A stretch of 64,000 bases of DNA, taken from assembly GCF_042676985.1 (NCBI RefSeq), contig NZ_JBHTIK010000004.1:124001-188000 (forward strand), written 5' to 3'. Position numbers and translations under genes: made by a program. Position 1 is the first letter of the stretch, and each line of letters opens with the position of its first letter. This DNA is from Sphingosinicella xenopeptidilytica. Lineage in GTDB: Bacteria; Pseudomonadota; Alphaproteobacteria; Sphingomonadales; Sphingomonadaceae. The notes below the pieces were generated by a model. It saw only the letters and a list, made by a program, of their open reading frames with translations, ran no database searches and was not told where the DNA came from. This document shows positions 35,018 through 42,888 of this stretch, piece by piece.

Positions 35018-37303
35018 TTAGTCGAAGCGATTATTGCGCGGGAAACCCATCGGCGGCAGGCGGCCGACCTGCGCGCGTGAACCGAGCCAGTTGGCAAGGT
35101 CCGTTTCGGTTCTGGTTCGGCCTTCCTTGCCGCCCATCGTCCACGAAAGCCCGTCCGCGAAGCGGAAGGGCAGGACGTCTGAAAGCCCGCCGTCGCGGTA
35201 TTTCTGGAGCGCGACGCCCTGACCGCGCGCCATCACGGGGATTTCGCCGACCGGCACGATCAGCAGCTTCCGGTTCTCGCCGATGAGCGCGAGGTGGTCG
35301 TCTGTCGTGGCGATAGGCCGAATGCTGTGCAGCCGCGCGCCTTTCTTGAAGGTCACGACCTGCCGCCCCTTGCGGGTTTCGGCGAGCAGCTCCTCGTTCA
35401 CCGCGATGAAGCCTCGGCCGTCGCTTGACGCGAGCAGCACGCGCATTTCGGGCCGCGCGGGGAGGACGGTGGCGATCGTCGCGTCGCCTTCGATATCGAC
35501 AAGCAGCCGCAGCGGTTCGCCGAAACCGCGGCCGCCGGGGAGCTTGTCCGCCCCCACGGTGTAGAAACGGCCGTTGTCGGCGGCGATGAGGATCTTGTCG
35601 GTGGTCTGCGCGTGGAAGGCGAAGGCGGGGCCGTCGCCCTCCTTGAACTTGAACGCCTCCGGGTCGCTGAGGTCGAGGTGACCTTTCATGGCGCGCGCCC
35701 AGCCTTTTGCCGAAACGACGACGGTGATCGGTTCCTTCTCGATCATCGCTTCCAGTGGGATTTCACGCGTCGCCGAGGCTTCCTCGATCCGCGTGCGGCG
35801 GGCGCCGAGCACGGTTTCGAAGCCGTAGCGTTCACGAAGCACGGCGAGGTCGCGTTTCAGGCGTGTGCGCTGGCGTGCCGGGCTGTCGATGAGCGCGACG
35901 AGGCCTTCGCGTTCCTTGGCAAGATCATCGCGTTCCTTGCGGATTTCCATTTCCTCGAGGCGGCGGAGGCTCCTGAGGCGCATGTTGAGGATGGCTTCGG
36001 CCTGCCGGTCTGTGAGCTGGAACTCTTCCATCATCACGGCCTTCGGCTCATCCTCGGTGCGGATGATCTCGATGACACGATCGAGATTGAGATAGGCGAT
36101 CAGATAGCCGCCGAGCAGCTCCAGCCGGTCGTCGATCTTCGCCAGCCGGTGGCGGGAGCGACGCAGCAGCACGCCGATCTGGTGGGTGAGCCACTGCGTG
36201 AGCACGTCTTTCAGGCTCATCACGCGCGGCGTGCGCTCGGCATCGAGCACGTTGAGGTTGAGCGAGAAGCGCGTTTCAAGCTCGGTGAGGCGGTAGAGGC
36301 TTTCCACCAGCACCTCGGGCTCGACGTTGCGGCTTTTCGGCACGATGACGATGCGGATCGCTTCGTCGCTCTCGTCGCGCACGTCTTCGAGGATGGGCAG
36401 CTTCTTGTCGGCGATGAGCTGCGCGATCTGCTCGATCAGCTTGCCCTTCTGCACGCCGTAGGGGATTTCGGTGATGACGAGTTGCCACGTGCCGCCGGAG
36501 AGCTTTTCGGGCTCCACGGCCCATTTGCCTGTCGTGGGGTCTTCATGCCCGGCGAAACGCGCACGCACGCGGAAGCTGCCGCGGCCGGTGGCGTAGGCTT
36601 CGCGGATGCTCGCCGGGCTGTCGACGATGAGCGCGCCGGTGGGGAAATCCGGGCCCTTCACGTGTTCGAGAAGCTGGTCAAGCTCGGCGGCGGGCTGATC
36701 GATGAGGAGCACGGCGGCGTCGATCAGCTCGGCGGCGTTGTGCGGCGGGATCGAGGTGGCCATGCCGACGGCGATGCCGCTGGCGCCGTTCGCAAGGAGG
36801 TTCGGGAACAGGCCGGGCATCACCTCCGGCTCTTCGTCCTCGCCGTTGTAGGTCGGGCGGAAGTCGGTGGCGTCCTCGTCGAGACCGGCCATCAGATCGA
36901 GCGCGACCTGCGTGAGGCGCGCCTCGGTGTAGCGGTAGGCGGCGGCGTTATCGCCGTCGATGTTGCCGAAATTGCCCTGGCCGTCGACGAGCGGGTAGCG
37001 GAGCGAGAAATCCTGCGCGAGGCGGACCATCGCATCGTAGACGGCAACGTCGCCGTGCGGATGGTATTTACCGATGACGTCGCCGACGACGCGCGCACAC
37101 TTCTTGTAACCCTGACCCGGATCGAGCTTCAAAAGCCGCATCGCCCAGAGGAGCCGGCGGTGGACGGGCTTCAACCCGTCGCGCACATCGGGGAGCGACC
37201 GCGCGGTGATCGTGGAGAGCGCATAGACCAGATAACGATCGGCGAGCGCGTCGCCGAACGGGGCTTCGATGATGTTCGATTCAGGGTCGAGAAGTTCGGT
37301 CAT
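35018..37303 (-). CDS. parC: DNA topoisomerase IV subunit A
   Basis: 761 residues, nearer ParC than GyrA in length. The breakage-reunion domain has the active Tyr125 in NAAAYRYTEARL, and the quinolone region reads KYHPHGDVAVYDAMVRLAQ. The C-terminal beta-pinwheel is short, as in ParC, and has no clear GyrA box. The Ser80 position of E. coli ParC is Val86 here, and Glu84 is Asp90. Together with ParE it unlinks daughter chromosomes. It stands alone between a LysR gene and hairpin-rich DNA. Confidence 0.92.
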   Translation of the reverse strand: MTELLDPESNIIEAPFGDALADRYLVYALSTITARSLPDVRDGLKPVHRRLLWAMRLLKLDPGQGYKKCARVVGDVIGKYHPHGDVAVYDAMVRLAQDFSLRYPLVDGQGNFGNIDGDNAAAYRYTEARLTQVALDLMAGLDEDATDFRPTYNGEDEEPEVMPGLFPNLLANGASGIAVGMATSIPPHNAAELIDAAVLLIDQPAAELDQLLEHVKGPDFPTGALIVDSPASIREAYATGRGSFRVRARFAGHEDPTTGKWAVEPEKLSGGTWQLVITEIPYGVQKGKLIEQIAQLIADKKLPILEDVRDESDEAIRIVIVPKSRNVEPEVLVESLYRLTELETRFSLNLNVLDAERTPRVMSLKDVLTQWLTHQIGVLLRRSRHRLAKIDDRLELLGGYLIAYLNLDRVIEIIRTEDEPKAVMMEEFQLTDRQAEAILNMRLRSLRRLEEMEIRKERDDLAKEREGLVALIDSPARQRTRLKRDLAVLRERYGFETVLGARRTRIEEASATREIPLEAMIEKEPITVVVSAKGWARAMKGHLDLSDPEAFKFKEGDGPAFAFHAQTTDKILIAADNGRFYTVGADKLPGGRGFGEPLRLLVDIEGDATIATVLPARPEMRVLLASSDGRGFIAVNEELLAETRKGRQVVTFKKGARLHSIRPIATTDDHLALIGENRKLLIVPVGEIPVMARGQGVALQKYRDGGLSDVLPFRFADGLSWTMGGKEGRTRTETDLANWLGSRAQVGRLPPMGFPRNNRFD

Positions 37304-37346
37304 GGGAGGGCGATAGCAGGCCCGGAAGGGCGATGCGAGCCTTCCG

Positions 37347-38267
37347 TCAGGGACGCTCGTAGTTGCCGAACGGATCGCTTGCCGCCTCGCGCGCGGCCTC
37401 TGCGAGCAGCCATTCGCGGAACGCCTTCACCTTGGGCCGTGCGCCGGTGTGCGCGGGGTAGACGAGCCAGTAGCTGCGATGATCGAACACGGTCTCCCCG
37501 AAGGCGGGGACGAGCCGGCCGGCGGCGATATCCTGCGCCCAGAACAGCGGATTGAGCAGGCCGATGCCGTGCCCCGCCATGATCGCCTGCACCTCCATGA
37601 TCTGGGAATCGAGCCGCAGGCCAGGGGAGGGGCGATCCTCGATGTGCGCGGCATCGAAGCAGTCGCGCCAGATCGACCACCATTCGTCGCCCGCGCTGAT
37701 GCGGGGCAGGCGAAGCACGTCGTCGATGCTTTCGATCGGCGGGTGCGCGGCGATGAAAGCGGGGCTTGCGAAGGCGCGGAGTGCGTCGCGCATCACGAAA
37801 TGCGCGGTGAGCCCCGGCCATTCGCCGTGCCCGACGCGCACCGCGACGTCGACATCCTCGCGCGCGAAATCGACGATATGGTTCTGGCTCTGCAGGCGCA
37901 CGGCGAGCGACGGCCGCGTCACCTGAAACGCGCCGAGCCGGGGCGCGAGCCAGTTGGACGCGAAGGAGACGGTGCAGGAGATGGTAAGCACGCTCTCCGT
38001 CTCCTGCCGTACGGTGCGGAACGCTTCCTCCATCGTGTCGAAGGCGCCGGAGAGCAGCGGGGCGATGCGCGCGCCGACATCGGTGAGCTTCACACCGCCG
38101 CCAGTTCGGAAGAAGAGCTTATGACCGACGCGGTCTTCGAGCAGGCGGACCTGATAGCTGACTGCAGCCTGCGTCATGCCCAGCTCCTCGGCTGCGCGGG
38201 TGAAATGGCCGTGACGCGCGGCAGCTTCGAAGGCGCGGACAGCGGCGAGGGGTGGGAGGTGGCGCAT
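37347..38267 (-). CDS. LysR family transcriptional regulator, GcvA-like
   Basis: 306 residues. The N-terminal winged helix is MRHLPPLAAVRAFEAAARHGHFTRAAEELGMTQAAVSYQVRLLEDRVGHKLFFR, which is characteristic of the GcvA/AmpR branch. The effector domain follows from residue 90. The ATG was chosen at the conserved RHLPPL start; the frame is open 26 codons upstream. A 17-bp palindrome with the T-N11-A pattern lies eight bases before the start, and a 52-residue gene is divergent. The likely role is control of itself and of that gene. Confidence 0.9.
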   Translation of the reverse strand: MRHLPPLAAVRAFEAAARHGHFTRAAEELGMTQAAVSYQVRLLEDRVGHKLFFRTGGGVKLTDVGARIAPLLSGAFDTMEEAFRTVRQETESVLTISCTVSFASNWLAPRLGAFQVTRPSLAVRLQSQNHIVDFAREDVDVAVRVGHGEWPGLTAHFVMRDALRAFASPAFIAAHPPIESIDDVLRLPRISAGDEWWSIWRDCFDAAHIEDRPSPGLRLDSQIMEVQAIMAGHGIGLLNPLFWAQDIAAGRLVPAFGETVFDHRSYWLVYPAHTGARPKVKAFREWLLAEAAREAASDPFGNYERP

Positions 38268-38275
38268 TGGCTCAT

Positions 38276-38292
38276 CATAAGTCTGGCTTATG
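38276..38292. promoter_or_regulatory. LysR-type operator in the divergent gap
   Basis: CATAAG-TCTGG-CTTATG is a perfect inverted repeat that contains T-N11-A, the LysR box. It is eight bases upstream of the LysR start. A weak TTGGCT-N17-GCACAT promoter toward the 52-residue gene would place this operator near -63, the usual LysR site. Confidence 0.6.
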
Positions 38293-38368
38293 AATGGCGT
38301 CCATCGTTTTGTTGGCTTCGCGGGCGACGCACGGGCACATTCCACGCATTGGACTACGGAGAATTGCC

Positions 38369-38527
38369 ATGCGTGATGAATTCGAGATGCGGCTGATGAC
38401 CGAGCACCGCTCGGCCCTCTACGGCTTCGTGGAAGGCGTCGTCGCTTCGGTGATCGACACGATGTGCCATCTGCGCACGATCCAGTGGCGTGCGCCGTGG
38501 CGCGCGGAACAGCCGCGCTGCCGCTGA
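38369..38527 (+). CDS. 52-residue protein divergent from the LysR gene
   Basis: MRDEFEMRLMTEHRSALYGF, then a mildly hydrophobic stretch (VEGVVASVIDTM), then a basic, Trp-containing tail ending RAEQPRCR. GGAGA lies nine bases before the ATG. No family was recognised. Many GcvA-like regulators of alphaproteobacteria stand opposite tiny genes of the DUF1127 sort, but the sequence here lacks the usual DUF1127 Arg/Trp pattern. A longer in-frame start (38294) is less likely. It ends four bases before the convergent recO stop. Confidence 0.5.
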   Translation: MRDEFEMRLMTEHRSALYGFVEGVVASVIDTMCHLRTIQWRAPWRAEQPRCR

Positions 38528-38531
38528 TGCC

Positions 38532-39257
38532 CTACCGCTTCAGCCGCGTCTCGATCCTGTCGCGCGCGGCGGTGAGGTTCGCGGCGCGGCGGCCGGTGAG
38601 GAGGTCGCGCTCGATGAAGTGGCGGGCGATGCGGAGCGCTTCGGCGACGTCCTCCGCGCTTGCCGCGCCGCCGTTCGAGATGAACGCGGGCAGGCGGAAC
38701 AGGCGGTCCGCATAGGGCGCGCCTGCGCCTGCGCTCACCGCGCGGCCGGTTTTCGGGGAGACGAAGGCGAGATCTTCGGTCTGCCCCGTGGCGGCGCAGG
38801 TGGAAAGGTCTAGCCCGAAGCCCAGTTCCGCAAGCAGTAGCAGCTCGAAACGCGCGAGCGCGGCGAGCGTGACGAGCGGATCATCCTGAAGCTCGGCGAG
38901 GTCGAGGATCGATTCGAGCGTTGCGTGGACGCGCGGGTAGGGGTGGCCTTCGGGAAGCAGCGTCGCGGCGAGGCCCGCAAGCCATTCGACGAGCGCCAGC
39001 GCCAGCGGATCGAAGGCGAGCGCGGCGCGCGAACGCACGATCTCCACGCCTGCGCGGGCAAGCTGCGTTTCCGTGCGCCCATCGAGACGCAGGCGCACGC
39101 GCGTGCCGGGCGCGAGCGCGGGGCGCAGCCGCTGCGAGCGACCGCCGGGCACATAAGCGGCGACAAGTCCCGCCTCCGCCGTGAGGAAGCGCACGACCGC
39201 GCCGTTCTCGCCGTGGGCAATGGCGGCGCAGACAAGGGCTTCGGCATCAAGGTGCAT
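38532..39257 (-). CDS. recO: DNA repair protein RecO
   Basis: 241 residues. The N-terminal OB-fold shows HLDAEALVCAAIAHGENGAVVRFLTAEAGLVAAYVPGGRSQRLRPALAPG. A helical domain follows and contains the RecO pattern LLAELGFGLDLSTCAATGQTEDLAFVSPKTGRAVS. RecO anneals strands and works with RecR to load RecA at gaps. The zinc ligands seen in some RecO proteins are not all present. Divergent from the NAT gene. Confidence 0.9.
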   Translation of the reverse strand: MHLDAEALVCAAIAHGENGAVVRFLTAEAGLVAAYVPGGRSQRLRPALAPGTRVRLRLDGRTETQLARAGVEIVRSRAALAFDPLALALVEWLAGLAATLLPEGHPYPRVHATLESILDLAELQDDPLVTLAALARFELLLLAELGFGLDLSTCAATGQTEDLAFVSPKTGRAVSAGAGAPYADRLFRLPAFISNGGAASAEDVAEALRIARHFIERDLLTGRRAANLTAARDRIETRLKR

Positions 39258-39314
39258 TGGCGGATCATCGCCGAGGCGCTAGACGCGCGTCAAACGATAT
39301 GCGGGGCCTGAAGC

Positions 39315-40136
39315 GTGCTGACCGAACTGACACCTGAACAGATGGACCGCTACTGCGCGCGCATCGGTGTGCCGCGCGAGGGTGCACCCGATCTCGACCG
39401 CCTCGCCGCCTTCCAGCGCGGGCACGTGCACGCGTTCACGTGGGAAGTGCTCGATGCGTTCATGGGCTGGCCGAACGCCATCGATCCGGCGGCGGCGTTC
39501 GACAAGATGATCGACGGCCGGCGCGGCGGCTGGTGCTATGAGATGAACGGGCTTCTGGGTGCGGCGCTCTCCGGGGCGGGCTACCAGGTGACGCGCCTGT
39601 GCGGCGGCGTGAACCGCGCCGCACTCGGCGATCTGGTGGTGGGCAACCACTTGACGCTGCGCGTGGACCTCGATCGGCCGTGGCTGGTGGACGGCGGCCT
39701 TGGCGACGCGCCCGCGCGGCCGATTCCGCTCGCGATCGGCGATCACAGCGAGGACTACCACGACTTCGGCATCGAGGCGGCGGACGACGGCTGGCTGCGC
39801 TTCCGCAACCAGCGCTTCGGCGCGGCGCCCAGCTTTGACTTTAAGGCGGACTATGCCGACGAGCCGCAACTCGCCGCGCAGCAGGCATGGCTGATGGCGG
39901 ACGACGGCTCGCCGTTTCGGAGCAATTTCGTGGTGATGCGCCACTTCGACGGCCGCATCGAATCGATCGTCAACCGCACGCGGCGCACGGTGACGGCTGG
40001 TGGCATGTCGACGGAAGCAATGACGAGCGCGGACGATCTCGCGGCGGCGCTTGGCGGCGTGTTCGGGCTCGAGGTGCCGGACGTCGCGGCGGTGTGGGCG
40101 AAGGTGGAGACGTTGCCGAAGGGCGAGTTCGAGTAG
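39315..40136 (+). CDS. nat: arylamine N-acetyltransferase
   Basis: 273 residues, GTG start. The Cys-His-Asp triad is complete: Cys74 in RRGGWCYEMN, His112 in VVGNHLTLRV and Asp126 in WLVDGGLGD. The usual FENLD region appears as FTWEVLDAF. It transfers acetyl groups from acetyl-CoA to arylamines or hydrazines in the cytoplasm. It ends four bases before the convergent TauE gene. Confidence 0.93.
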   Translation: MLTELTPEQMDRYCARIGVPREGAPDLDRLAAFQRGHVHAFTWEVLDAFMGWPNAIDPAAAFDKMIDGRRGGWCYEMNGLLGAALSGAGYQVTRLCGGVNRAALGDLVVGNHLTLRVDLDRPWLVDGGLGDAPARPIPLAIGDHSEDYHDFGIEAADDGWLRFRNQRFGAAPSFDFKADYADEPQLAAQQAWLMADDGSPFRSNFVVMRHFDGRIESIVNRTRRTVTAGGMSTEAMTSADDLAAALGGVFGLEVPDVAAVWAKVETLPKGEFE

Positions 40137-40140
40137 GGTC

Positions 40141-40920
40141 TTAGGCGGCGCCAAACGCGACATAGATGCCGACGCCGATGACGAGCGCGGCGAAAATGCG
40201 TTCAAGCAATGCCTTGTGGCTGGAAAGCCTCCTGCCAAGCCCGATACCGATCACCGCCCCGGCTGCACCGCCAGCAACGAGCAGCGTAGTCAGCGGCCAA
40301 TCGACATAGCCTGACAGCGCGTAGGACACCGCCGTGGTCAGCCCAAGTGCGACGACGACGACAAGTGATGTGCCGACCGCATAGGTGAAAGGCATGGCTG
40401 TCGCCGCGATGAGCGCGGGCACGATGAGGAAGCCGCCGCCGATCCCAAAGAAACCGGCGGCAAACCCGACACCCGCACCCAACGGCAACAGCCGGGGCAG
40501 GAGAATTCCGGCCGTCTCCCGCGACAGTCGGACATCGGGATCGGCCTCTCGCTTCCGTTTGCGCAGCATCGAGAGGCCCACGCCGACCATCAGCAGGCCG
40601 AACAGCATCAACAGGCGTTTTCCGTCGAAGGCCTTGCCGATCTCCGCGCCGATAGCGGCACCAGCGATACCGGCAGACGCAAAGGCAAGCGCGCAGCACC
40701 ACTTGACCATGCCGGCGCGGGCATGAGCTGTGAGACCCGCCAGTGCGTTTGCCGTAACCGCGACAGCGGCCGTTCCAATTGCGGCGTGGGTTGAGCCGAC
40801 ACCGACGACATAGACGAGCAGCGGCACGGCGAGGATGGAGCCCCCGCCGCCCACCAGCCCCAGCACGATCCCGATGAGGCCGCCCGAGGCGAGTGCGAGC
40901 AGAATTTCGGGTGCTGTCAC
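40141..40920 (-). CDS. sulfite exporter TauE/SafE family protein (TSUP)
   Basis: 259 residues with seven or eight membrane helices. The two TSUP repeats begin GLIGIVLGLVGGGGSILAVPLLVYV and GVGFAAGFFGIGGGFLIVPALI, both with the Gly-rich family motif. The GTG start overlaps the rhodanese stop (GTGA), although the frame continues upstream. In this operon it probably exports sulfite or another sulfur oxyanion made from persulfide oxidation; this is inference from context. Confidence 0.9.
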   Translation of the reverse strand: MTAPEILLALASGGLIGIVLGLVGGGGSILAVPLLVYVVGVGSTHAAIGTAAVAVTANALAGLTAHARAGMVKWCCALAFASAGIAGAAIGAEIGKAFDGKRLLMLFGLLMVGVGLSMLRKRKREADPDVRLSRETAGILLPRLLPLGAGVGFAAGFFGIGGGFLIVPALIAATAMPFTYAVGTSLVVVVALGLTTAVSYALSGYVDWPLTTLLVAGGAAGAVIGIGLGRRLSSHKALLERIFAALVIGVGIYVAFGAA

Positions 40921-41441
40921 GCCACTTTTGCCGCCATGCCGCGGTTCCACGGCATCCACTTCAGTAGCCGCGCCATGCCGCACCAGCCCGTTGCGCCCGC
41001 AACCATCAGTCCCGCGCCGACAAAAGCGGAGAGGGCGAAGAAGCCGCTATCGACAAGGAAGCCAAGGGTAACGCCGAGCAGCGCCAGTCCGCCCGCGGCG
41101 AGCTGGACCTGCCGCATCAACTCCAGCGGCTGACGCCGATCGAAGGACACATCGAGCCCGGCGCGGTGCCACGCGTCGATCCCGCCCTCGATCATGTAGC
41201 AGGGGCCTTCGGCGGCGGCCGCGAGCCGGGGGGCATTGGCCTCTGTTCGTGCGCCCGATCGGCAATGGAACACCACCGCGCAATCGCTGGTCTCGAGGCG
41301 GTCAAGTGCGCCTACGGGCACGTTGGCCGCACCGGGGATATGCTCGCGTGCATGTTCATCAGGCTCGCGGATATCGATCAGCTGTGCGCCGGCCTCGATC
41401 AGACGGCGGGCTTCCGCGGGTGTAACAGGGATCATCGTCAT
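40917..41441 (-). CDS. rhodanese domain protein with DUF2892 membrane tail
   Basis: 174 residues. The rhodanese domain (1-105) has the active loop HCRSGART with Cys60, able to carry a persulfide. The C-terminal part has two hydrophobic helices (QLAAGGLALLGVTLGFLVDSGF and GAGLMVAGATGWCGMARLL) of the YgaP/DUF2892 type. It probably moves sulfane sulfur at the inner membrane. The ATG lies four bases after the bigR stop with AGGAAG inside bigR. Coupled to tauE. Confidence 0.92.
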   Translation of the reverse strand: MTMIPVTPAEARRLIEAGAQLIDIREPDEHAREHIPGAANVPVGALDRLETSDCAVVFHCRSGARTEANAPRLAAAAEGPCYMIEGGIDAWHRAGLDVSFDRRQPLELMRQVQLAAGGLALLGVTLGFLVDSGFFALSAFVGAGLMVAGATGWCGMARLLKWMPWNRGMAAKVA

Positions 41442-41445
41442 CGGA

Positions 41446-41763
41446 TCAGTCTTCCTGGCAATAGAGCTTGTAGAGTTCGGCGAGCAGCGCTTCGATCCGT
41501 GGGTCGGCGATCCGATACCAGAGCGTCTGGCTTTCGCGCCGGAAGGCGACGAGACCCTCGTCGCGCATTTTGGCGAGATGCTGCGACAGGGCCGACTGCG
41601 ACAGGCCGACATCGGCGGCGAGATCGCCGACCGTCCGCTCGCCATGCTCGACAAGTTTGCACAGCATCATCAGGCGGCGACCATTGCCGATCGCTTTCAA
41701 CGTCTGCGCCAGCGCGCCGGCCTTCCGTTCGAAGGTCGCGAGGTCTATCGGGGGCTTGAGCAT
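41446..41763 (-). CDS. bigR: ArsR-family sulfide/persulfide-responsive repressor, BigR/SqrR type
   Basis: 105 residues. Winged helix with TVGDLAADVGLSQSALSQHLAKMRDEGLVAFRRESQTLWYRI. Two cysteines, Cys35 in LMMLCKLVEHGE and Cys102 in LYKLYCQED, sit where BigR and SqrR form a tetrasulfide or disulfide bridge on contact with persulfides and then leave the DNA. The neighbours (rhodanese, TauE, divergent persulfide dioxygenase) match that role. It should repress both transcription units through the AT-rich operator in the gap. The frame is open far upstream, but the ATG opens the family N-terminus. Confidence 0.88.
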   Translation of the reverse strand: MLKPPIDLATFERKAGALAQTLKAIGNGRRLMMLCKLVEHGERTVGDLAADVGLSQSALSQHLAKMRDEGLVAFRRESQTLWYRIADPRIEALLAELYKLYCQED

Positions 41764-41778
41764 CACAACGCCTTTATT

Positions 41779-41809
41779 ATTAGATATTGCTAATTTAATA
41801 GATGCTAAT
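41779..41809. promoter_or_regulatory. BigR-type operator and promoter, AT-rich
   Basis: ATTAG-ATATTG-CTAAT is an exact inverted repeat at 41779-41794. A second, imperfect site AATAG-ATG-CTAAT follows at 41797-41809, with CTAAT halves spaced 15 bases. A possible -35/-10 pair for the dioxygenase gene (TTGCTA-N16-TATGTA) overlaps both sites, so repressor binding would block polymerase. The surrounding 60 bases are far more AT-rich than the rest of the window. Confidence 0.7.
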
Positions 41810-41838
41810 ATGTAATCAAGGGGCGAATGGAGGTTCCG

Positions 41839-42732
41839 ATGACTGCCAACCCGACGATCGAAGCGTTTTTCGACGAGCCCACCAACACGATCAGCTACCT
41901 GGTTGCCGATCCCGCCACGCGCACGGCTGCGGTGATCGATCCGGTGCTTGATTTCGATCTGGCGAGCGGTGAGGTCGATACCGGTTCCGCCGACAGCATC
42001 CTGGCGATGGCGGAGGAAAAGGGCTGGCAGATTGCCATGGTGCTGGAAACCCACGCCCATGCCGATCATCTCTCGGCCGCGCCTTATATCAAGGCGAAGA
42101 CGGGCGCGTGGATCGGCATTGGCGGACATATCCGCGACGTGCAGAAAATCTTCCGTCCGGTCTTCGCGTTCGACGACATGAAGACGGATGGCTCGGACTT
42201 CGATCGGCTCTTCTCCGATGGCGAGCGCTTCACGCTTGGGGCGCTGGAGATCGAAGTGATGCACACGCCCGGCCACACCCCCGCCGACCTCACCTATCGG
42301 ATCGGCGACGCGGCGTTTGTGGGCGATACGCTGTTCATGCCGGATTACGGCACCGCGCGCACGGACTTTCCCGGCGGTGATGCGCGCCAGCTTTACCGCT
42401 CGATCCGGCGCCTGCTCAGCCTGCCGGACGACACGCGCGTGTTCCTTTGCCACGACTATAAGGCGCCTGGCCGCGACCAGTATCGCTGGGAAACGACCGT
42501 GGGCGAGGAGCGCCGGAACAGCATCCATGTCCATGACGGGGTGAGCGAGGACGACTTCGTCGCGATGCGCGAGGCGCGCGATGCGACGCTGGCGGTTCCG
42601 AAACTGCTGCTGCCCTCGATTCAGGTGAATATCCGCGCGGGGCGCTTTCCGGCGGCGGAAACGAACGGCGTCCGCTTCCTGCGCATCCCGGTGCAAATCA
42701 AGGGTGACGTTGCCGAAGCCGTTTTTGCCTAG
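41839..42732 (+). CDS. blh: persulfide dioxygenase-like metallo-beta-lactamase fold protein
   Basis: 297 residues. The metal motif is ETHAHADHLSAA (HxHxDH), then MHTPGHTPADLTY, the Asp in FVGDTLFMPDYGTARTDFPGG and the final His in RVFLCHDY. This is the ETHE1/Blh pattern, a mononuclear iron enzyme that oxidises persulfide (GSSH) to sulfite. It shares its regulator gap with bigR. GGAGG five bases before this ATG decides the start over an ATG four codons upstream. Its stop codon lies inside the left arm of a 150-base palindrome. Confidence 0.88.
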   Translation: MTANPTIEAFFDEPTNTISYLVADPATRTAAVIDPVLDFDLASGEVDTGSADSILAMAEEKGWQIAMVLETHAHADHLSAAPYIKAKTGAWIGIGGHIRDVQKIFRPVFAFDDMKTDGSDFDRLFSDGERFTLGALEIEVMHTPGHTPADLTYRIGDAAFVGDTLFMPDYGTARTDFPGGDARQLYRSIRRLLSLPDDTRVFLCHDYKAPGRDQYRWETTVGEERRNSIHVHDGVSEDDFVAMREARDATLAVPKLLLPSIQVNIRAGRFPAAETNGVRFLRIPVQIKGDVAEAVFA

Positions 42733-42877
42733 GACCGATCGACATTCAGCTCTGACGGCCTGCAAATGGCGGCTTTCCGAGCTTCCGGTGCTCACGTACC
42801 TTTAGTACGCTGCGCTCCGGGTCACGAAAATCCACCATTTTCGGCACGTCATCCTCTGAATGTCGATCGGTCCTAGG
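42728..42877. repeat. 150-base palindromic element
   Basis: The outer 22 bases at each end (left CCTAGGACCGATCGACATTC...) are perfect inverted repeats. The interior continues as an imperfect palindrome to the centre CGTAC-CTTTA-GTACG at 42795-42809. It begins inside the stop codon of the dioxygenase gene and ends 12 bases before the convergent era stop. It could fold into a very long hairpin and act as a two-way terminator. The central CACGTAC...GTACG block resembles dispersed palindromes I recall from sphingomonad genomes (unchecked). No target-site duplication flanks it. Confidence 0.8.
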
Positions 42878-42888
42878 CTCGGCGGGGA

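Noticed and set aside
35612..37555. 647-residue open frame antisense to parC
   Set aside because: Its codons are the mirror of a well-conserved parC; the peptide is rich in Arg, Glu, His and Val with no recognisable fold. The same holds for long antisense frames over gatB, the RND permease, typA, hutH and hutI.
42728..42877. Palindrome as an insertion sequence or classical MITE
   Set aside because: No transposase is present and no target-site duplication flanks it, and the symmetry covers the whole element rather than only the ends. Reported as a palindromic repeat instead.
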